Assembly (NCBI GenBank): GCA_027053135.1
Contig: JALUEA010000029.1
Location: forward strand, 1 to 5,243
Length of the DNA: 5,243 nt
Reading direction: 5' to 3'
From: Candidatus Altimarinota bacterium
Lineage (GTDB): Bacteria > Patescibacteriota > Gracilibacteria > CAIRYL01
Below the pieces are notes generated by a model that was given only the letters and a program-made list of their open reading frames with translations, was not told the DNA's origin and ran no database searches. Of this stretch, positions 1 through 4,610 are shown one piece after another (within the stretch, counting starts at the first letter, position 1; every line of letters starts with the position of its first letter). Position numbers and translations under genes: made by a program.

Positions 1-1
1 A

Positions 2-1066
2 GCAGAACGAGTCACCATTACTGATCATAATATAGAAGAAACTGTTTCAAAAATAACAGGAGTACCTTTAGAAAAACTTGGAAATGATGATATAGAAAAA
101 TTATTATCACTCTCTCACACACTTGAAAAACAAATTATTGGACAAAAAGAAGCAATAGAAAAAATTACAAAAGCTATTCATCGATCTCGTGCAGGAATTT
201 CTGACCCCAATAAACCTATAGGAAAATTTTTATTTCTTGGTCCTACTGGAGTAGGAAAAACGGAACTTGTTCGAGTACTTGCAAAAGAAATTTATGGACG
301 AGAAGAAAGTTTAATTAAAATTGACATGTCTGAATTTGCAGAAAAACATGCCACTTCACGACTTGTGGGAGCTTCTGCAGGATATGTTGGATACGAAGAA
401 GGTGGTGAATTAACAGAAAAAGTACGAAGGAACCCATATTCTCTTATCCTCTTTGATGAAATTGAAAAAGCACATGTTGATTTTCAAAACATGCTGTTAC
501 AAATTTTTGAAGATGGATATTTAACCGATAATAAAGGGCGAAAAGTAGATTTTAAAAACACACTTATCGTCTTAACATCAAATATAGGTGCAGATATTTT
601 AACCAATTCTGCTAGCAAAATTGGATTTACAATGCCATTATCACAAGTAGAAAAAGCCAATGCAGATTTTGCAGAAAAATCTGCACTCGTTTTAGAACAA
701 GTAAAAAATCATTTCAAACCAGAATTTCTTGGGCGTCTTGACAAAGCAATTATTTTTAAACCATTAAGTAATAAATCAATTCGGTCAATAGTTGTCCTTG
801 AATTAAAAAAACTCGCAAAACGATTAAAACAACAAAATTTGTTCCTTACGCAATCAGAAGGTGTCATAACATATCTCGCAAAAGAAAGTTTTGATAGCAC
901 TAATGGTGCACGAAAAATTAAAAAAGTTATTCAAGAACAAGTAGAATATATAATTACTCATGAATTATTAACACAAAAAATAACAAAAAATGCACATATT
1001 AAACTGATTTCTCAACGAGGGAAAAAAACAGGTATACTAATTCAAGTAGAAAAAATTACAAACTAA
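2..1066 (+). CDS. clpC: ClpC-type AAA+ unfoldase, C-terminal part (5' end outside window)
   Basis: This is the second AAA+ module (D2) of a Hsp100/Clp ATPase, which threads proteins through a hexamer pore, usually into ClpP in the cytoplasm. The frame is open from base 2, giving 354 visible residues. They show the pre-D2 segment (TGVPLEKL, then IIGQKEAI), Walker A GPTGVGKT at residues 80-87, pore loop GYVGYEEGG near 127-135, Walker B LILFDE at 148-153, sensor-1 TSN at 192-194, the arginine-finger segment PEFLGRLD (Arg 245) and sensor-2 GAR (Arg 304). ClpC is preferred over ClpB because of the KIGF segment after sensor 1 and a C-terminal part (AKRLKQQNL and onward) resembling ClpC. Oddities: the usual PEFLNR reads PEFLGR, and GAPPGYVGY reads GASAGYVGY. 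The N domain and D1 are not in the window. The gene ends in TAA 18 bp before the glycosyltransferase, so the two are probably cotranscribed. An internal ATG at 326 is not the start, because the D2 domain continues upstream of it. Confidence 0.92.
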   Translation, partial: AERVTITDHNIEETVSKITGVPLEKLGNDDIEKLLSLSHTLEKQIIGQKEAIEKITKAIHRSRAGISDPNKPIGKFLFLGPTGVGKTELVRVLAKEIYGREESLIKIDMSEFAEKHATSRLVGASAGYVGYEEGGELTEKVRRNPYSLILFDEIEKAHVDFQNMLLQIFEDGYLTDNKGRKVDFKNTLIVLTSNIGADILTNSASKIGFTMPLSQVEKANADFAEKSALVLEQVKNHFKPEFLGRLDKAIIFKPLSNKSIRSIVVLELKKLAKRLKQQNLFLTQSEGVITYLAKESFDSTNGARKIKKVIQEQVEYIITHELLTQKITKNAHIKLISQRGKKTGILIQVEKITN

Positions 1067-1084
1067 TATTATCCTTACAATTTC

Positions 1085-2287
1085 ATGAAGACTACTGTGA
1101 ACAATATTACAATTTGCTGGATAGATAATGGAGAACTATTAGGAGGTGCAGAACTTTTTTCAATCGATATGTTTTATGGACTTATTCGATTTGCAAAAGA
1201 AAATCCAAATACACATTTCACTCTTGATATATATTCTCAATCTACCGATACAACTACAAACACCTTTGCTCGAAAAATACAGATTGTACAAAAAACATTA
1301 TCAGAAGAAACAGATATATCAAATATAACACTTACACATAAAGAATTATATCTTCCTCGACTTAAACCATTTTCGTATACAACACTCAAAAAGTTTATAC
1401 AATCGGTATGGAACGTAAAAAAAATTGTACAAGAAAAAAACTATGATATTGTATACAGTAATACTGTTCGATCTGCACTTATCACAGGAGTAGCACAAAT
1501 ATTCTTTCCAAAACACACCAAAACAATTTATATGGCACATGATTACACATTTCCAAATATTCTTGGTAAACTTATTATTCCTCGATTTTCTCAAGTCTTA
1601 ACATGTTCATATTCACTTAAAACATATTTACTCAAAAGAGGAATTAAACCATGGAAAATAGAAGTAATACAAAATGGTGTTGATATAGAATTTCTAAACA
1701 GTATACCTTCTGTAAAAGCTCCTCTCTTTGATATAGGAATTATTGGACGACTTACTGAATGGAAAGGACAAATGACAGTCCTCAAAGCAGCATTATGGCT
1801 TAAAGAAAATGCCAAAGAGTATCCTTTTACCTTTACATTTTACGGAGAAAGTTCTCAAAAAACAGAAGATATAGAATTTAAAAATAGTCTTTATACCTTT
1901 GTAAAAGAACATAATCTTGAAGAAAATGTTACCTTTGCAGGATTTACCTCTCTCCAAGTTGCTCTTAAACAATCAAAAATTATTATTCATGCTTCAACAG
2001 AAGAAGAACCATTTGGAAGAACTGCAATCGAAGCAGCTGCAAGTAAACGTGTCCTTTGTACATCAAATAGAGGAACTCCTGCAAAAATTTTTACCGATAA
2101 AGAAAATGCATTCTTCTTTGAAGCGGGGAATTATGAAAACCTTGCCCATACACTCATAATTATTGCTCATAATAAAGACAAATCATTACAAATTGCAGAA
2201 CAAGGACAAAAACTTATACAAGAAAAATTTAATGTTGCAAGAATTTCTCGACTATTTTGGAGCTCTTTTACTCCATTATCTAATTAA
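1085..2287 (+). CDS. GT4-like family glycosyltransferase (GT-B fold)
   Basis: This is a 400-residue cytoplasmic or membrane-peripheral glycosyltransferase that would move a sugar from a nucleotide-sugar onto a lipid-linked or surface glycan acceptor. The N-terminal domain has the acceptor-side GGAE motif at residues 20-23 and a candidate conserved His at 152 (AHDY). The C-terminal nucleotide-sugar domain begins with IGIIGRLTEWKGQ (218-229), which includes the Arg and Lys expected to contact the donor phosphates. It then has the retaining E-x7-E motif, EPFGRTAIE, with Glu 308 and Glu 316. NGVD at 197-200 is the usual family signature between the domains. The length is normal and no transmembrane segment or signal peptide is visible. 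ATG 1085 is chosen because the GGAE motif is close behind it; no Shine-Dalgarno precedes it. It probably shares a transcript with clpC and overlaps the converging pilin-like gene by 8 bp. The sugar and acceptor cannot be read from the sequence. Family certain, substrate unknown. Confidence 0.9.
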   Translation: MKTTVNNITICWIDNGELLGGAELFSIDMFYGLIRFAKENPNTHFTLDIYSQSTDTTTNTFARKIQIVQKTLSEETDISNITLTHKELYLPRLKPFSYTTLKKFIQSVWNVKKIVQEKNYDIVYSNTVRSALITGVAQIFFPKHTKTIYMAHDYTFPNILGKLIIPRFSQVLTCSYSLKTYLLKRGIKPWKIEVIQNGVDIEFLNSIPSVKAPLFDIGIIGRLTEWKGQMTVLKAALWLKENAKEYPFTFTFYGESSQKTEDIEFKNSLYTFVKEHNLEENVTFAGFTSLQVALKQSKIIIHASTEEEPFGRTAIEAAASKRVLCTSNRGTPAKIFTDKENAFFFEAGNYENLAHTLIIIAHNKDKSLQIAEQGQKLIQEKFNVARISRLFWSSFTPLSN

Positions 2288-2942
2288 AATCAAATTGAAT
2301 CACTGCTTCTATAACAAGATATGCTAATAATGAAACAACCGCACCAACAAGGGAATAAATAAGGATATTTTTTGCTTTTGTAACTTTTTCATCATCACCA
2401 TCTCGCAACACTAATATACTTCCTGCATAAATAAATAATAAAAATGCTATAGTTCCCATAAACTTTAAAATTGTCTGGATAAGTTCTGGTATTAATTCAG
2501 ATCGTAAATCTCCTTTCACCAACTTATCTAAACCACTTTGTGATGCTCCATCAACACGCAAAGCAATATCTGGATTACTTCCATCTGTAAATGCTATATT
2601 ATTCACTATTTCGACAACAGTGTATGACAACATAATAATAACTATCCCCATTATAGACCAAATAATAGTATCTATTGCTTTTTGTCTCAAATCTTCTTGC
2701 TCTGGACTCAGCATTAAATAAATACCAGACACCACAATTAATAAAACAGCTATAGCAATTGATAAACTTACTCCATATGATACCCAAGCAGGAATAGCAT
2801 CAGTAAAAAACCAGTGATGGAACACTCCACTCTCTGACGCCTGAGTATTTTCATTGACAAATTCTGTAAACGATGAAGGATCAAAATCAGAAATACTATC
2901 CAATGAAGGAATACTATCCGCTACGATTGCTCTCATGTTCAT
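2280..2942 (-). CDS. Two-unit T4SS-pilin-like membrane protein
   Basis: This 220-residue protein is made of two copies of the pilin-like unit: a transmembrane helix, a short charged turn, and a second helix. Unit 1 spans about residues 56-114, with turn PEQEDLRQKA and helix ending SYTVVEIV. Unit 2 spans about 154-214, with turn DGDDEKVTKA and helix ending AYLVIEAV. Four transmembrane helices are predicted by eye, at about 56-78, 93-113, 158-179 and 192-213. The N-terminal 55 residues are acidic and hydrophilic with no signal peptide. The linker FTDGSNP (118-124) matches FADASNP in the neighbouring pilin-like protein, so the second half is a paralogue of that whole mature protein. The family (small two-helix pilins, called T4SS pilin in Patescibacteria) is known from domain resemblance only; a pilus or transport role is inference. 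The start is fixed to ATG 2942 or the nearby ATG at 2936, because an in-frame TAG lies four codons upstream. A promoter sits about 35 bp upstream and there is no Shine-Dalgarno. Confidence 0.82.
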   Translation of the reverse strand: MNMRAIVADSIPSLDSISDFDPSSFTEFVNENTQASESGVFHHWFFTDAIPAWVSYGVSLSIAIAVLLIVVSGIYLMLSPEQEDLRQKAIDTIIWSIMGIVIIMLSYTVVEIVNNIAFTDGSNPDIALRVDGASQSGLDKLVKGDLRSELIPELIQTILKFMGTIAFLLFIYAGSILVLRDGDDEKVTKAKNILIYSLVGAVVSLLAYLVIEAVIQFDFN

Positions 2943-2976
2943 AAGATTATTCTAATTTAGTATTTATTTTCATATA

Positions 2977-3005
2977 ATTATACTCTAAAAAGAGAGCTAT
3001 ATCAA
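2977..3005 (-). promoter_or_regulatory. Sigma-70-like promoter of the two-unit pilin gene
   Basis: Read on the minus strand, TTGATA (3005-3000) is followed by exactly 17 bp and then a perfect TATAAT (2982-2977). That is 11 of 12 consensus bases at the optimal spacing. Transcription would start near 2970, giving a leader of about 28 nt before ATG 2942. The -35 box lies within the loop and adjoining arm of the upstream gene's terminator hairpin, so the two signals share DNA. Confidence 0.78.
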
Positions 3006-3021
3006 TACGATATAGCTCTCT
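2987..3021 (-). terminator. Intrinsic terminator after the single-unit pilin gene
   Basis: A perfect 12-bp stem, AGAGAGCTATAT (2991-3002) against ATATAGCTCTCT (3010-3021), encloses a 7-nt loop. On the minus strand the stem runs into five T residues (2991-2987), the classic Rho-independent layout, starting 30 nt beyond the TAA of the single-unit pilin gene. On the plus strand the stem is followed by CCTCTTTA, a poorer tract, and no plus-strand gene needs it. It separates the two pilin genes into distinct transcription units. Confidence 0.85.
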
Positions 3022-3051
3022 CCTCTTTATATATTATTTTTCTCTTTTCTC

Positions 3052-3582
3052 TTATCCATTTACTGGCTCTCCACCTGTTGCAACATTGGCAATAAAATCT
3101 ACCAACGTATATGACAACACAATAACCGCAACTCCAATAATTGCATATATAATTGCTTGTCGCGCACCAGTAAGAGCTTCCTCATCTCCTTGACTAAATA
3201 TAATCATTGCACCGTTATACAAAATAATACCAAGGAGTCCTAATCCTAAAAACAATAACAAATAGTTAACAATTGAAATAACTGAAGTCTGTAAATCATC
3301 TTCTTTTGCTGCATCTGCTTTCAATCGAGTATCAATACCAAACGGATTTGAAGCATCTGCAAATAAATATTGCGGAACAGAAAAAATTTTACTTGGTAAT
3401 TCTGATAGAGCCCGTGCCGAATTATCTAAATAAAGACCAAGAATACTCCTTTCTTGAGTATTTTCATATGTTTCTATTGCTCCACCGTCAGAAGCAAAAA
3501 CTGTTGATGAAAGAACACCAAAAGTTACTGTTGCTATAATACTTAGAAGTGATGTTTTCAGGAAAATCGCAATATTATTCAT
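3052..3582 (-). CDS. Single-unit T4SS-pilin-like protein with signal peptide
   Basis: This 176-residue exported membrane protein has three regions. First is a signal peptide: short N-region MNNIAIFLK, a hydrophobic core to about residue 28, and a likely cut after VFA at residue 30. Second is a polar region of about 70 residues containing ENTQ (40-43) and FADASNP (74-80). Third is one pilin-like unit, with helix about 104-128, turn SQGDEEALTGA and helix about 143-166 ending SYTLVDFI, then a Gly-rich tail. The GDEEA turn and IIYAIIG helix are typical of the small pilin family frequent in Patescibacteria. A longer reading from ATG 3675 is rejected: it would add 31 residues before the signal peptide, overlap the upstream gene by 59 bp, and start upstream of the promoter. 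With ATG 3582 the -10 box lies about 34 bp upstream, as in the sister gene. Only AGG touches the ATG, too close to act as a Shine-Dalgarno. Whether it builds a pilus, a secretion channel or something else is unknown. Confidence 0.83.
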   Translation of the reverse strand: MNNIAIFLKTSLLSIIATVTFGVLSSTVFASDGGAIETYENTQERSILGLYLDNSARALSELPSKIFSVPQYLFADASNPFGIDTRLKADAAKEDDLQTSVISIVNYLLLFLGLGLLGIILYNGAMIIFSQGDEEALTGARQAIIYAIIGVAVIVLSYTLVDFIANVATGGEPVNG

Positions 3583-3615
3583 CCTATTAAACTTTAAATT
3601 ATGATATACAGCACT

Positions 3616-3645
3616 ATTATACAACAGACGCTTCAAACTCTGCAA
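3616..3645 (-). promoter_or_regulatory. Promoter of the single-unit pilin gene
   Basis: On the minus strand a perfect TATAAT (3621-3616) is preceded, 18 bp upstream, by TTGCAG (3645-3640), a weak -35. The start would be near 3609, leaving a leader of about 27 nt, almost the same as for the sister gene. The -10 box overlaps the TAA stop of the upstream 60-codon gene, so the pilin gene may be read both from here and by read-through. Confidence 0.6.
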
Positions 3646-3799
3646 TAGCAGAACGAATTGCATCTTGTCGTGCATCTTGTCCGGCAGCTGCTGATACTCT
3701 TCTTCTTTTTGCTCCTAAACTTTGTTTTCGCTTACTTGTAGGTTGAAGACGCTTTACTCGATGTAATCCGTGTTGTCGAGAAGATGTTCTATTTGACAT
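3617..3799 (-). CDS. Small basic protein of unknown function
   Basis: This is a 60-residue protein I do not recognise. About the first 35 residues are strongly basic (HRVKRLQPTSKRK, then GAKRRRV), followed by an Ala-rich stretch with two DA repeats (QDARQDAI) and a mildly acidic end (EFEASVV). There is no transmembrane segment, signal peptide or cysteine. It is probably a real gene: it starts at the edge of an intergenic region, and its codons match its neighbours (CGA for Arg, GCA for Ala, GGA for Gly). It also ends exactly where the next promoter begins. The charge pattern suggests binding to nucleic acid or acidic polymer, but that is inference. It is first in the minus-strand block, 34 bp ahead of the single-unit pilin gene. 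No Shine-Dalgarno precedes ATG 3799. A spurious frame remains possible, because the gene is short and the opposite strand is also open in places. Confidence 0.62.
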   Translation of the reverse strand: MSNRTSSRQHGLHRVKRLQPTSKRKQSLGAKRRRVSAAAGQDARQDAIRSAIAEFEASVV

Positions 3800-3806
3800 A
3801 ATATTC

Positions 3807-3815
3807 TGTTATAAT
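3807..3815 (+). promoter_or_regulatory. Candidate extended -10 promoter for the PAP2-like gene
   Basis: TGTTATAAT is a perfect extended -10 element (TG, one base, TATAAT). No good -35 lies 16-18 bp upstream, which extended -10 promoters tolerate. Transcription would begin near 3822, inside the palindrome cluster, and leave a leader of about 63 nt before ATG 3885. A nearer TATTAT at 3842-3847 is an alternative but lacks a -35. Confidence 0.45.
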
Positions 3816-3817
3816 AA

Positions 3818-3840
3818 ATAAGTAGATACTTATGATAAGT
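3818..3840. promoter_or_regulatory. Palindrome cluster, operator-like, between divergent genes
   Basis: ATAAGTA (3818-3824), GA, TACTTAT (3827-3833) forms a perfect inverted repeat with 7-bp arms. One base later a third copy, ATAAGT (3835-3840), makes a second palindrome, ACTTAT-G-ATAAGT (3828-3840). It lies just downstream of the plus-strand extended -10 and overlaps TATCAT (3837-3832, minus strand), a candidate -10 for the 60-codon gene 33 bp from its ATG. That position suits a repressor acting on both directions. Binding is inference, and AT-rich DNA forms chance palindromes. Confidence 0.45.
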
Positions 3841-3884
3841 TTATTATCAAAATCTTTAATAAATTTAACAAAAAATATTAAAAT

Positions 3885-4610
3885 ATGCAAGAGTATTTCA
3901 TTCAGTTCTCTCATTCTGTAGCGAATTATATTCCCAAATGTATCCAAATCATGAAACATTTTTTTTCTCCTCTTAAAAATGAAATATGTACAAACACAAA
4001 ATCCTTTCTTATTAAAGGAATCGGAAGCACTATACTCCTTATTTTTTCTATTTGGTGGCAAAATACTCTTTCTATGTTTACTGATATTTTTGCATTAAAT
4101 ATTCCAGTGGGAGATATTTTATTTTCTATCATTCCAAAATATGATCTATCAATCTTATATTTTTTAGGAATGTGGATCCTATTCCCTTTAGGAATAGGAT
4201 ATACTCTATACAAAATTCCAGAAAAAATCCCCTTTATTATTTTTACCTTTTCACTCTTTTTCTTTATACGAGGTATTTGTATATCTTCAACCTATATAGG
4301 AATCCCTCCGGATCATATTACCCCCCATTTACACATACCAATCAATATATTTAGTATTGTACAATTTTTTCGGAACGATCTCTTCTTTTCTGGACATACA
4401 GGAATTCCTTTTTTAATTTCTTTATTTTTTTGGAATTTCCCTTTCTTTAGAAATCTTTTTATTTCTATCTCTATCCTTATGGCATTTACCGTTATTAGTA
4501 TGCGAATACATTATTCTATAGATATTATTGGTGCATATTTTATTACCTATGGAATTTTTAAAATTTCTGTTCGCGCCTATGCAAAAATAGAAAAAATCCT
4601 GAAAATATAA
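3885..4610 (+). CDS. PAP2 / sphingomyelin-synthase-like membrane protein
   Basis: This 241-residue multi-pass membrane protein has the active-site pattern of the sphingomyelin-synthase branch of the PAP2 phosphatase superfamily, whose members hydrolyse or transfer lipid phosphate headgroups at the membrane. Helices are visible by eye at about 45-58, 88-108, 115-132, 172-184, 189-206 and 211-227. The motif NDLFFSGHT (164-172) supplies His 171, and [16 protein letters not shown] (206-221) supplies His 209 and Asp 213. These match the His-His-Asp triad of the family (SGHT and HYxID). FIRG (127-130) ahead of the first motif also fits the family. Substrate unknown: true sphingomyelin synthesis is unlikely in a bacterium of this type, and phosphatidate phosphatase, headgroup transfer or polyprenyl-phosphate recycling are all possible. 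ATG 3885 is taken as the start, but ATG 3951 (Met 23) is possible because neither has a Shine-Dalgarno and residues 1-22 carry no motif. The last 53 bp overlap the converging surface-protein gene. Confidence 0.8.
   Translation: MQEYFIQFSHSVANYIPKCIQIMKHFFSPLKNEICTNTKSFLIKGIGSTILLIFSIWWQNTLSMFTDIFALNIPVGDILFSIIPKYDLSILYFLGMWILFPLGIGYTLYKIPEKIPFIIFTFSLFFFIRGICISSTYIGIPPDHITPHLHIPINIFSIVQFFRNDLFFSGHTGIPFLISLFFWNFPFFRNLFISISILMAFTVISMRIHYSIDIIGAYFITYGIFKISVRAYAKIEKILKI
4176..4200. repeat. Perfect inverted repeat inside the PAP2-like gene
   Basis: ATCCTATTCC (4176-4185) and GGAATAGGAT (4191-4200) are perfect reverse complements around a 5-nt loop (CTTTA). They lie in codons for the [10 protein letters not shown] segment of a membrane helix. 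Neither strand has a T tract after it, so it is not a simple terminator. It could fold in the mRNA or be chance. Confidence 0.7.

Noticed and set aside
1146..2159. Other open frames on both strands inside the glycosyltransferase
   Set aside because: They are shadows of a gene with complete family motifs; none has a start signal or plausible composition.
2947..2973. Eight-codon upstream reading frame (MKINTKLE) just before the two-unit pilin gene
   Set aside because: Its ATG lies at or before the inferred transcription start near 2970, and it has no ribosome site.
3583..3675. 31-residue N-terminal extension of the single-unit pilin from ATG 3675
   Set aside because: It precedes a clear signal peptide, lies in a second frame over the 60-codon gene, and starts upstream of the TATAAT box.
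3793..3798. Perfect TTGACA on the plus strand near the extended -10
   Set aside because: It is only 11 bp from TATAAT, too close for a -35, and is explained as the start-codon region of the 60-codon gene.
3789..4213. Minus-strand frames of 90 and 95 codons opposite the PAP2-like gene
   Set aside because: They have no recognisable domain, lie opposite a gene with a full catalytic motif set, and overlap each other in different frames.
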